Assembly (NCBI GenBank): GCA_903893625.1
Contig: CAITND010000262.1
Location: forward strand, 1 to 64,000
Reading direction: 5' to 3'
DNA length: 64,000 nucleotides
DNA from: an uncultured Oscillatoriales cyanobacterium
GTDB lineage: Bacteria; Cyanobacteriota; Cyanobacteriia; Cyanobacteriales; Microcoleaceae
In this document: positions 37,575 to 46,433 of the stretch, piece by piece
Numbering within the stretch: position 1 is the stretch's first letter
Layout: each line of letters opens with the position of its first letter
Made by a program: the position numbers and the translations under genes
Notes under the pieces: generated by a model
Database searches by the model: none
What the model saw: the letters and a program-made list of their open reading frames with translations, nothing else
What the model was told of the DNA's origin: nothing

Positions 37575-38126
37575 TTAAGATTCTGGGGGAGTTGATTCAA
37601 CTTCAGAATTAACGGTTTTTGCTGTCGTTTCTAATTGAGAGGCAATATCCTCTTTAATAGAACGTTTATACAATCTTCCTGCATATTGTTCTAAAGCTTC
37701 CGTCAATTCATCTACCCAAGTATGTTCAACTAAGGCAATTATAGCTGAACTTCCAGGGGTTAAAGATTCTGATAATTCTTTGAGATCTTCTTGAGGAAAT
37801 CCTAAGTCAATAAAATGAGTAATTAAAGCTCCAACTCCAGCCCCACCTGCGGTTAAAGCAATCACTCCTAATGCTCCAATGGGGTTAAATAAGGCAATTA
37901 ATCCGGCAGTAATTCCGCCAATAATTGCCCCACCTTTAGCATCCGTATCTCCGGTTTCACTAATCGAAACTTTTCCTTTTTCATTTTTGACCATGACCGC
38001 AGCATTCACAATTGAAATAACCCCTTGTGCTTGCAGTGCTTTGAGAGTTTTTAAAACCTCTTTTGCTTTCTCTTGTTCTGGGTAAGCGACAACAACTAAA
38101 TTTGTTAACTCTTCTGAATAAGTCAT
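37575..38126 (-). CDS. DUF1269 family protein
   Basis: A 183-residue protein with NLVVVAYPEQEKAKEVLKTL at the start, then a glycine-rich hydrophobic region (about 68-112), followed by FPQEDLKELSESLTPGSSAI and an acidic helical end. This pattern is DUF1269, often stress-related and membrane-associated. GAGGAATAAAAC precedes the ATG. It is divergent from the ArsR gene. Confidence 0.88.
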   Translation of the reverse strand: MTYSEELTNLVVVAYPEQEKAKEVLKTLKALQAQGVISIVNAAVMVKNEKGKVSISETGDTDAKGGAIIGGITAGLIALFNPIGALGVIALTAGGAGVGALITHFIDLGFPQEDLKELSESLTPGSSAIIALVEHTWVDELTEALEQYAGRLYKRSIKEDIASQLETTAKTVNSEVESTPPES

Positions 38127-38255
38127 GTTTTATTCCTCGAACTTAATTTTTTAAACAAACGAGAGTGATTGTTTAAGTGTCCATCCCTCACTTTAGCACA
38201 TCCCAAATTAGAAATGATAAGCTAGAGCTATTAACCTCGATTTAGGAGAGCTTTG

Positions 38256-38597
38256 ATGGTTGCAAACAATGTAATGGAGGTTTCTGGGGTTCCCGCCGTC
38301 AAAACTGTTCTGGCTGGGTTTCATGCCCTATCTGACCCCCTGCGTTTACAGGTCATCAATCTGTTACGAGAAAAAGAGTTGTGTGTTTGTGAACTTTGCG
38401 AACAGTTAGCCGTCAATCAGTCTAAGCTGTCCTTTCACTTAAAAATTTTGAAGGAAGCCGGATTATTGCAAAGTCGGCAAGAGGGACGTTGGATTTACTA
38501 TTATCTCAACCGCAGCCAGTTTGGAGTTCTGGAAGCATATTTAGCCGGGTATCACCATTCTAGTCCAATTTCAACATCTCACCAGGATTGTGATTAA
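38256..38597 (+). CDS. ArsR-family transcriptional regulator
   Basis: A 113-residue winged-helix regulator. The metal-binding motif ELCVCELC is in helix 3, as in ArsR proteins that sense As(III), and NQSKLSFHLKILKEAGLL is the recognition region. AGGAGAG precedes the ATG. The nearest arsenic gene is arsS, 1.4 kb upstream, so control of arsS or of the next gene is possible. It would repress in the absence of arsenite. Confidence 0.9.
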   Translation: MVANNVMEVSGVPAVKTVLAGFHALSDPLRLQVINLLREKELCVCELCEQLAVNQSKLSFHLKILKEAGLLQSRQEGRWIYYYLNRSQFGVLEAYLAGYHHSSPISTSHQDCD

Positions 38598-38661
38598 TGT
38601 CGGCTGTATAGTTATTAATAGAATTGTATTCTTTTTAACAAACACCGGGAATTGATCGGGC

Positions 38662-38690
38662 TATAATTAAAGTATCAAGGTATACTTGAT
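38662..38690 (+). promoter_or_regulatory. TATAAT box and operator-like inverted repeat
   Basis: TATAAT at 38662-38667 is followed by ATCAAG GTATA CTTGAT (38674-38690), a perfect 6-bp inverted repeat close to the expected transcript start. It lies between arsR and the DUF7219 gene. A regulator could bind here; whether the local ArsR does is not known. Confidence 0.5.
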
Positions 38691-38733
38691 CAGCCGATTC
38701 ATAATCCGGCATTCTATGTAAAAATAAACAATC

Positions 38734-38991
38734 ATGTTAAACTGGAGTCTGAGACTGATGACCACCCTAGGTTCCTTTTATTCGGGTTCTCGTTATCGAG
38801 GAAATGCGACACCTGAGAATATCGTGTTTGATGCTAATTTGCAGGAATTTGCTCAAAAGGTAGATTTTATTGTTGGCCTGCAAACCGGGGGAAAACTTTC
38901 AGCAGAAGAATCTTATGTACAAATCGAAACCTTGTGGGAACAACTTCGAGAGAGTAAACAACATCTGGGCATTGGCAAAAAAGCCGGATAA
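38734..38991 (+). CDS. DUF7219-like small protein
   Basis: An 85-residue protein with FYSGSRYRGNATPENIVFDA and LETGG-like LQTGGKLS, the pattern of a small conserved cyanobacterial family (DUF7219 by memory). No membrane segment. An ATG eight codons later is an alternative start. Followed by a clear terminator. Confidence 0.75.
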   Translation: MLNWSLRLMTTLGSFYSGSRYRGNATPENIVFDANLQEFAQKVDFIVGLQTGGKLSAEESYVQIETLWEQLRESKQHLGIGKKAG

Positions 38992-39017
38992 TAGGCTGAA
39001 CATAGAATCGCCAAAAT

Positions 39018-39050
39018 AAAGGGTGCAGTTCATCTGCACCCTTTATTTTT
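39018..39050 (+). terminator. Intrinsic terminator
   Basis: AAAGGGTGCAG TTCAT CTGCACCCTTT gives a perfect 11-bp stem with a 5-nt loop, then ATTTTT. This is a classic Rho-independent terminator 27 bp after the DUF7219-like gene. Confidence 0.93.
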
Positions 39051-39245
39051 AGTAGAAGTTTTGGGAAGGTTATTTATGGTTTTGTAAAGAAAAATGTAAA
39101 AGTTTTGTGAAGTGCCTTTGTAATTTTGGCACAATTAGCTGAATTAGTTATATCCTAAGCATTGGGGGATTTAAAAATTCAATTCGGTAATTTTACTCTA
39201 GTTTACCCCAAAATTAACCTCTGTTGAGAACCAAATTTTGCCTTG

Positions 39246-40664
39246 ATGGATAAGGACATTGCACCCTTAAAACCCATTAATTTATTAGGGCGAGTTCTCC
39301 AAAAATATTGGATTTTAATTAATATGTCATCTCTAAGTAAGCAGGCAATTAAAGGGACAATTTGGACTCTCTTCGGCTATGGAGGGAGTCAGGTATTACG
39401 ATTTGGGGGAAACTTAATTCTGACTCGTCTTCTCGTTCCCGAATTGTTTGGATTGATGGGGCTAGTTAACACTTTTATTATGGGTTTAACCCTATTTTCA
39501 GATATTGGGATTCGCCCCAGTATTATCCGAAGTGAACGGGGAGAAGATCCATTATTTCTGAATACTGCTTGGACGATTCAAGTATTCCGAGGATTTTGTC
39601 TTTGGATCGCTTGTTTGTTGATTACAGCACCAATTGCCTCATTTTATAACGAGCCCCAACTCTTGTGGATTACGCCAATTGTTGGTTTTAGAACCGTCAT
39701 AGCGGGTTTTGAATCTACATCCTTAGCGACTCTGAACCGGAATTTAAACTTAAAAACGCTGACCATTTATAACTTTATTGTCCAAGGTTTAAGCCTTGTG
39801 GTAATGATTGTCTTGGCTTGGATCAGTCCTACAATTTGGGCATTAATTATTGGAGTCTTAATTTCGTCTGTGTTTGGATTGATTAGGAGTCATAGCTTAA
39901 ATACCCAGATGCGGAACCGTTTGGCTTGGGATCAAAGTGCCTTGAAAGAATTAATTTCTTTCGGGCGCTGGATATTTCTTTCAACGGTGATGACCTTCCT
40001 CGCATCTCAATCCGATCGCTTGATCCTCGGTAAATTATTAACCTTAGAAATGTTAGGGGTTTATACCGTGGCCTTTGCCTTAGCGGATATTCCTAAATCC
40101 TTAATGGAATCGGTGATGAGTAAAGTCGTTTTTCCGGTTATTTCTAAACAATTATATCTGCCGCGATCGCAACTCAGAGAAAATATTTTAGACAAAAGAA
40201 AATTATTATTATTGCTCATTAGTTTACCCTTAGCAATTCTAGTTTGCTTTGGGGATAAATTGATTTTGATTTTATACGATCAAAGATATGAACAGGCCGC
40301 TTGGATGCTACCGATTCTTACCTTGGGAATGTGGCCGTTTATCCTACATACCAGTATTAATAAAGCCCTATTTGCCATTGGCAAACCCCTGTATATTGCA
40401 CTAGGTAATGTATTTAAGTTACTGTACATGGTGATTTTACTTCCATTATCATTTTCCATGATGGGAATTTTAGGGGCCATCCTGGTTGTTGCATTTAATG
40501 ACATTCCCTCTTATATTGTGGTTAACTATGGACTTTGGCAAGAAGGACTTTCAGCTTTAAAACAGGATTTATGGGCAACAATGATTCTCCTGGGGATAAT
40601 TGTTCTTTTCGGAGGAATCCGATATAGTTTGGGAGGTGGATTATCCATTGATAGTATCTTGTAG
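39246..40664 (+). CDS. Wzx-type polysaccharide flippase
   Basis: A membrane protein of about 472 residues with 12-14 hydrophobic helices, of the MATE/MOP Wzx class (polysaccharide biosynthesis protein). SLSKQAIKGTIWTLFGYGG is typical of its N-terminus. A start at 39324 (MSSLSKQ) is equally likely, and neither has a strong ribosome site. It flips lipid-linked repeat units across the membrane. It heads the polysaccharide locus to 47999. Confidence 0.85.
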   Translation: MDKDIAPLKPINLLGRVLQKYWILINMSSLSKQAIKGTIWTLFGYGGSQVLRFGGNLILTRLLVPELFGLMGLVNTFIMGLTLFSDIGIRPSIIRSERGEDPLFLNTAWTIQVFRGFCLWIACLLITAPIASFYNEPQLLWITPIVGFRTVIAGFESTSLATLNRNLNLKTLTIYNFIVQGLSLVVMIVLAWISPTIWALIIGVLISSVFGLIRSHSLNTQMRNRLAWDQSALKELISFGRWIFLSTVMTFLASQSDRLILGKLLTLEMLGVYTVAFALADIPKSLMESVMSKVVFPVISKQLYLPRSQLRENILDKRKLLLLLISLPLAILVCFGDKLILILYDQRYEQAAWMLPILTLGMWPFILHTSINKALFAIGKPLYIALGNVFKLLYMVILLPLSFSMMGILGAILVVAFNDIPSYIVVNYGLWQEGLSALKQDLWATMILLGIIVLFGGIRYSLGGGLSIDSIL

Positions 40665-40712
40665 CGTCTAGTTGATCAAAGAGCAACAGATTTTAAATTG
40701 AGGAAATTGACA

Positions 40713-41795
40713 ATGAAAATTACCTTTGTTCTACCAAATTGGGTTAGTTTAGCAGGAGGGGCTCAATCTAATGCAGATCTCGCTTATCACTTGCAAAAAT
40801 GTGGTCATGAAGTCTATATTGTTTGTCCTCAACAACGCAGACCTACCGTTCTTAGGCAGGTTAAATCCTTATTAAAAGGTAAAGGGTTAATTCCCTTGAA
40901 ACATACGGGGCCTTCCCATCTCGATGGAATGGATCTACCCAGCATCATTTTAGATCATCCAGCCCCAGTCACCGATGCGGATCTTCCCGATGCGGATATT
41001 GTAGTGGCAACTTGGTGGGAAACGGCAGAATGGGTTGCCAATCTTTCTCCCTCAAAGGGAGCAAAAGTCTATATGATTCGCCACCATGAAACCCACGATT
41101 ATTTACCCAAAGAACGAGTCGCCGCCACCTATCGACTGCCTTTACATAAAATTGTGATTTCCCAGTGGTTAGTAAATATTATGGAGAAGGAATATGGGGA
41201 TAAAAATGTTTCATTAGTTCCTAACAGTGTGGATTTCAAAAAATATTATGCCGAACCCAGGGAAAAACAAACTGTTCCCACCGTGGGAATGTTATATTCT
41301 CCCCTATATTGGAAAGGATGTGACATCACGTTAAAAGCCGTTTCTTTAGCATCTCAACAGATTCCTAACTTAAAATTAGTCTGTTTTGGGACTCGGCTCC
41401 CTATTCCTGAGTTACCCTTACCCCCAGGGAGTGAATTCTTCTGTCAGCCTCCACAGGATCAAATCAAAGATATCTATGCCAGTTGTGATGCCTGGTTATT
41501 TGGCAGTCGCTTTGAAGGCTTCGGACGTCCGATTTTAGAAGCCATGGCTTGTCGAACTCCGGTGATTGGAGTGCCAGCAGGTGCCGCCCCGGAACTTCTC
41601 AGCGATAATATAGGAATCTTAGTCAAACCAGAAGACCCAGAGGATATGGCTGAAGCGATTGTCAAGATTTGTCAAATGTCTACCGAGGAGTGGCATCAAA
41701 TGTCAGATCGGGCTTATAACAAAGCTATTACTTATACCTGGGATGATGCAGCGCGACTGTGCGAACAAGCTTTTGAAATCGCACTCCGTTCTTAG
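40713..41795 (+). CDS. Glycosyltransferase family 4
   Basis: A 360-residue GT-B enzyme. The N-terminal Rossmann domain starts MKITFVLPNW with SLAGGAQSNADLA. The C-terminal domain has the GT4 donor-site block FGSRFEGFGRPILEAMACRTPV with the EX7E pair, then VKPEDPEDMAEAI. GAGGAAAT precedes the ATG; a codon 15 bp earlier is a weaker start. It probably adds a sugar to the repeat unit. Confidence 0.92.
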   Translation: MKITFVLPNWVSLAGGAQSNADLAYHLQKCGHEVYIVCPQQRRPTVLRQVKSLLKGKGLIPLKHTGPSHLDGMDLPSIILDHPAPVTDADLPDADIVVATWWETAEWVANLSPSKGAKVYMIRHHETHDYLPKERVAATYRLPLHKIVISQWLVNIMEKEYGDKNVSLVPNSVDFKKYYAEPREKQTVPTVGMLYSPLYWKGCDITLKAVSLASQQIPNLKLVCFGTRLPIPELPLPPGSEFFCQPPQDQIKDIYASCDAWLFGSRFEGFGRPILEAMACRTPVIGVPAGAAPELLSDNIGILVKPEDPEDMAEAIVKICQMSTEEWHQMSDRAYNKAITYTWDDAARLCEQAFEIALRS

Positions 41796-41818
41796 TAGGA
41801 GATCATCCCCGATAGTTT

Positions 41819-43445
41819 ATGACACCCCAAGCACAACTGGCTTTACTACTTTTGCTGCCCATTGTTCTGTTGTTGTTTAAACGGTTTCCAACGGATAGAG
41901 CAGTGGTGATCAGTTTTATTCTAGCTTGGCTGTTTCTCCCCCAGCGGACTACATTTGCCTTTCCCGGTCTTCCTAATTATGATCGCACCTCAGCTACCAG
42001 TTACAGCATCATCCTGGCCACCTATCTTTATAATCCCCAAACCTTTCGTACCTTTAAATTTGGGTGGCTAGACATCCCCATGCTGATGTGGTGTATTAGT
42101 CCTTTCCTCTCATCAATCACCAATAATTTAGGTCCCTATGATGGGTTTTCGTCGATGCTGACACAAATCATTAAATATGGTATCCCTTATTTTTTAGGTC
42201 GCCTATATCTCAATAATTTTAAAGGTCTTCAGGAATTAGCAATCGGTATTTTTGTTAGTGGTATCGTTTATGCGCCCCTGTGTATCTTGGAAAGTTTGAT
42301 TAGTCCCCAACTGCATCGGATGGTCTACGGCTATCATGGTATTGAACAGTTTTCCCAATCCTATCGTTTAGGAGGATATAGACCGAATGTATTTATGAAC
42401 CATGGTTTAGCTACGGGAATGTGGATGATGACAGCGGTTTTAATCGCCCTATGGTTGTGGCAATCAGGAACTTTAAAAAAGTTTTTGCACATTCCTATGA
42501 ATCTTTGGTTTATTGGGTTATATGTCACTCATCTTTTAGTTCGTTCCACCGGAGCTTATATGTATATGGCTTTTGGAGTGGTGATTTTATTTTGTGCCAA
42601 ATTCCTTCGCACAGCTTTTCCCAAACTGTTGTTAATTTTGTTGTTATCTTCCTATTTGTATTTGGGGGGCAACCGGGAACTTCACCGGAGAACAAGCGGA
42701 TCAAATTATTCAGGTTGCTACTGATCTAGCTGGCCCTGAGCGATCGCAGTCCTTAGCATTCCGATTTGATAATGAAGAAATCTTAGTGGAAAAAGCCCTA
42801 AAACGGATGTGGTTTGGCTGGGGAGGATGGGGGAGAAATCGGGTTTATGCCTTTAATGAACGGTTGGGGCAACTGCAGGATATTTCCGTTACAGATAGTT
42901 TGTGGATTATTGTCTATGGTATGTATGGAGTCTTCGGGCTGTTCGGTATCTTTGGAAGCTCTTTGCTTCCCGCACTCACCTTTTCATTGTTCCGATATCC
43001 GCCTAAAACCTGGTTTCGTCCCCAGATTGGCGGAGCCGCTGCCCTGAGTGTGGTGACAGTTTTATATGTGTTAGACAATCTATTAAATAATATGTATAAT
43101 CCCGTTTTTACCTTGGCTAGTGGAGGTTTAGCGGGGTTAGTGATGAACCCCAATCCCCAAGAATTCAATTCCTCTGTTACTGTTTCTTCCAAAACGATTG
43201 ATCGTAATCCGAAACTGAATCCTAGACTCCCTTCTCCAGCACTTCCAATTTCTACTAAAACACTTCATCCTATTCCTAAGCTGAATTGCAGAAAGCCTCG
43301 ACCGATTCCAATTTCTGCCAAACCCAATTATGGTATTTCTAAGTTGAATCGCAAAAAGCCTCGACCGATTCCAATTTCTGAAAAACCCAATTATGGTATT
43401 CCTAAACCGAATAGCAGAAAAAACCGACCTCGATCAATTCAGTAA
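41819..43445 (+). pseudogene. O-antigen ligase/polymerase-like gene, frameshifted at a G6 tract
   Basis: A polytopic protein of about 540 residues split in two frames. The first runs 41819-42724. At 42664-42669 a run of six G's carries one G too many; removing it gives YLYLGATGNFTGEQADQ and joins without a break to the frame ending at 43445. The joined protein has about ten membrane helices and a periplasmic-loop pattern of Wzy/WaaL-like proteins. The C-terminus carries Pro/Lys-rich tandem repeats. It may be a real mutation, a switchable tract, or a sequencing slip. Confidence 0.82.
43260..43430 (+). repeat. In-frame tandem repeats in the polymerase-like C-terminus
   Basis: Units of about 60 bp encode KPRPIPIS(A/E)KPNYGI(S/P)K followed by LNRK or PNSR. 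Two to three clear copies at 43300-43430 and an older variant from 43200 give a basic, proline-rich tail. Confidence 0.75.
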
Positions 43446-43501
43446 GTTTTTAGTAGTTAAGGCCATAAAAGTAAAAAATTATTTATTGAGGTTGACTCGT
43501 C

Positions 43502-45232
43502 ATGTTTGATTTATTCCAATTTAATTATAAAAAATATATCGTATTATTCCTGATATTTTTATTGGGAATGGGGATAGCTTGCTCCCAAACTATTGACGGA
43601 TCTCAGAATAATTTAAAAGATTCTGCTCTGAGTAAAACTTTATCAAATACTCAATCTTATTTAGGGATTAATCTTAGTGGTGTGGGGAGTTCATCCACTC
43701 AATTTCCTTTTATTGACTATTTTAAAACTGCCCGCTCCTGGATCACCACCTGTCGGAGCAAAAAAACTTCAGACTGTCGAAATGTATGGGATACACAAGA
43801 ATCTGACCTGTTAGATCTTGATCAGCAAGGATGGGTTAAATCCTTACCCAAGCCCGAAGATCCCCCCCGTTATACTCAAGTTTCCACCATTTTTTTTGCA
43901 GATATTCCTAAAAATACCCCCATTGCTGGACAATATCTGATTTTATATGACGGAGAAGGAACCCTAGAATATGGTTTAGCAGCTAAAAAAGATTCTACCC
44001 TTTCTAAACCCGGTCGAGATGTGATTAATATTGATTTATCCAAGACGAGTGGTGCGTTAATTTTGATTGCTGAAACCGATCCTAATCAAACCGGAAATTA
44101 TCTTCGCAATATTCGGATGATTAGAGCAGAAGACGAAACCAGATATCAAAACGGTGAACAATTTAATCCCACTTTTTTGGAGAAGATTAAACCTTTTAAA
44201 ACCTTGCGGTTTATGGACTGGATGCGAACAAATCATTCTCGTCAACAGGAGTGGGAAAATAGACCTGTACCCGAAAGAGTTACTTATAGTCGTATAGGGG
44301 TTCCTTTAGAAGTTATGATTGCCCTTTCTAATCAACAAAAAGCTGAACCTTGGTTTAATATGCCCCATAAAGCAACGGATGAATATATCAGAAATTTTGC
44401 CCAGAAGGTTAAAGCCGAATTAAATCCCAATTTAAACATTTATGTCGAGTTTTCTAATGAAGTTTGGAATTGGAATTTTAAACAAACCCATTATGCCCTA
44501 GAACAAGGTCAAGCCCGATGGGGAAAAGATAAAGGAGATGCCTTTTTTCAGTGGTATGGAATGCGATCGGCTCAAATGTGTGAAATCTGGAAGAAAGAGT
44601 TTGGAAATCAAGCGGATCGGGTAATTTGTGTGATTTCTACACAAACGAATTATAAAGGTGCAGAATCCCATATTTTAGAATGTCCCTATTGGGTCGCAGA
44701 AGGGAATAAACCATGTTATCAGGGAATGGATGCCTATGCGATCACCGGTTATTTTAGTGGCGGATTAGGAGAATTGAAAAATAGCAGTGTGATTAAATCG
44801 TGGATCAATCAGGGCGATGAGGGGATTAATCAAGCCTTTCAACAGTTAAAAAAAGGGGGATTACTTCCTAAAGATTGGGATAGCTTAGTTGATAATTATA
44901 AAATCTTTTTGCGTCATGCAGAAATAGCTAAAGCCAAAGGGTTAAAGTTAGTGGCTTATGAAGGGGGACAACATCTGGTTGCCAATCCCAAAGACCAGGA
45001 AAGAGATCTGATTTCTAAATTTTTTATTGAATTGAATCGTGATCCTCAAATGTATGATACCTATTTACAACTTTTAGAGGATTGGAAACAAGCCGGAGGA
45101 ACTTTATTTATGCACTATAATGATATTTCCATTCCCAAAAAATATGGGAGTTGGGGAGCTTTGGAATCGGTATATCAACCGACTTCCCCAAAATATGAAG
45201 CCCTCAAAGATTTTATGAAAAATAATCCCTGA
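43502..45232 (+). CDS. Lipoprotein glycoside hydrolase-like protein (clan GH-A pattern)
   Basis: A 576-residue secreted protein. A signal peptide ends in the lipobox-like LGMGIAC at about residue 27. The domain has the order expected of a GH-A (alpha/beta)8 hydrolase: VEFSNEVWN with acid/base-type Glu320 after an Asn, and YEGGQH with Glu487 as candidate nucleophile. Similar cyanobacterial proteins are often called cellulose-binding or endoglucanase-like. It sits in the polysaccharide locus and could trim or release the polymer. Specificity is unknown. Confidence 0.75.
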   Translation: MFDLFQFNYKKYIVLFLIFLLGMGIACSQTIDGSQNNLKDSALSKTLSNTQSYLGINLSGVGSSSTQFPFIDYFKTARSWITTCRSKKTSDCRNVWDTQESDLLDLDQQGWVKSLPKPEDPPRYTQVSTIFFADIPKNTPIAGQYLILYDGEGTLEYGLAAKKDSTLSKPGRDVINIDLSKTSGALILIAETDPNQTGNYLRNIRMIRAEDETRYQNGEQFNPTFLEKIKPFKTLRFMDWMRTNHSRQQEWENRPVPERVTYSRIGVPLEVMIALSNQQKAEPWFNMPHKATDEYIRNFAQKVKAELNPNLNIYVEFSNEVWNWNFKQTHYALEQGQARWGKDKGDAFFQWYGMRSAQMCEIWKKEFGNQADRVICVISTQTNYKGAESHILECPYWVAEGNKPCYQGMDAYAITGYFSGGLGELKNSSVIKSWINQGDEGINQAFQQLKKGGLLPKDWDSLVDNYKIFLRHAEIAKAKGLKLVAYEGGQHLVANPKDQERDLISKFFIELNRDPQMYDTYLQLLEDWKQAGGTLFMHYNDISIPKKYGSWGALESVYQPTSPKYEALKDFMKNNP

Positions 45233-45360
45233 TGGCAGGAGGAATGTCGGTAGATGACCGTTAATTAAATTAATCCCAGTGTTCAAATTGCGACAAAAAG
45301 ATGTAAAGTTTAATAAATCCAGCAGAATTGAATTTAGATCAGCAATAGGTTAAAATTTTT

Positions 45361-46395
45361 ATGATCCCAAACAGGAATGGATTACAAAACATCAACTCAG
45401 GAGATTTTACCTTGAATAGAATTGGATTAGTTGCCATTGGACGCAATGAAGGTGAACGGTTACGGCAATGTTTATCTGCCATTGTCGGAAAAGTTGAAAA
45501 TGCCGTTTATGTTGATTCCGGTTCAACGGATAATTCTGTAGAAATCGCGCGATCGCTCGGCGTGGATGTAGTAGAATTAGACCTATCTATTCCCTTTACC
45601 GCAGCCAGAGCTAGAAACACCGGATTTCAATTTTTAGTCCAAAATAATCCTCAATTAAAATATGTTCAATTTGTTGATGGAGACTGCGAAATTGTGGACG
45701 GATGGTTGGAAAAAGCTGAACAAAAATTAGAACAAAATTCTGATCTGGCGGTAGTTTGTGGACGGCGACGAGAACGCTATCCTGATGCGTCAATTTATAA
45801 CCGTCTTTGTGATATTGAATGGAATACTCCTATCGGTGAAACACAAGCCTGTGGTGGGGATGCCATGATGCGAGTTCAAGTTGTTCAAGAGGTGAACGGA
45901 TTTAACCCCACATTAATCGCCGGAGAAGAACCCGAATTGTGTGTTAGACTCCGACAAAAAGGATGGAAAATTTATCGTTTAGATGCAGAAATGACTCTCC
46001 ATGATGCCCAAATTACCCGGTTTAGTCAATGGTGGAAACGCCATTTAAGAGCAGGTCACGCCTATGCAGAAGGAGCTTATTTACATGGGAAACCGCCTGA
46101 AAATCATTGGGTAAAAGAAAGCCGTAGTATTTGGTTATGGGGGTTAATTATTCCTTTGGTCTCTGTGAGTTTAATCTTCCCAACTCACGAAAGTAGTTTA
46201 TTGTTATTACTCGCCTATCCTTTATTAATTTATAAAACCTATATTTCTGCTCAAAAACGAGGTTTTTCTAATTCTGATTCTGTCGTTTATGCAGTCTCTT
46301 GTATCTTGGCAAAATTTCCAGCCTTATTCGGACAAATTCAGTTTTATTTTAATAAAACAGTAGGAAAAGATAACTCATTGATTGAATATAAATAA
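45361..46395 (+). CDS. Glycosyltransferase family 2
   Basis: A 344-residue GT-A enzyme. RIGLVAIGRNEGERL starts the Rossmann half, YVDSGSTDNSVEIA follows, and the metal motif is in FVDGDCEI. GGDAMMRVQV and GEEPELCVRLRQKG follow as the acceptor-side blocks. One or two membrane segments near residues 255-310 anchor it. An internal TTG at 45412 is an alternative start. Confidence 0.9.
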   Translation: MIPNRNGLQNINSGDFTLNRIGLVAIGRNEGERLRQCLSAIVGKVENAVYVDSGSTDNSVEIARSLGVDVVELDLSIPFTAARARNTGFQFLVQNNPQLKYVQFVDGDCEIVDGWLEKAEQKLEQNSDLAVVCGRRRERYPDASIYNRLCDIEWNTPIGETQACGGDAMMRVQVVQEVNGFNPTLIAGEEPELCVRLRQKGWKIYRLDAEMTLHDAQITRFSQWWKRHLRAGHAYAEGAYLHGKPPENHWVKESRSIWLWGLIIPLVSVSLIFPTHESSLLLLLAYPLLIYKTYISAQKRGFSNSDSVVYAVSCILAKFPALFGQIQFYFNKTVGKDNSLIEYK

Positions 46396-46433
46396 AGCCT
46401 TCTTCTCTTAACTCCCATCTCAGCATCTAAATT

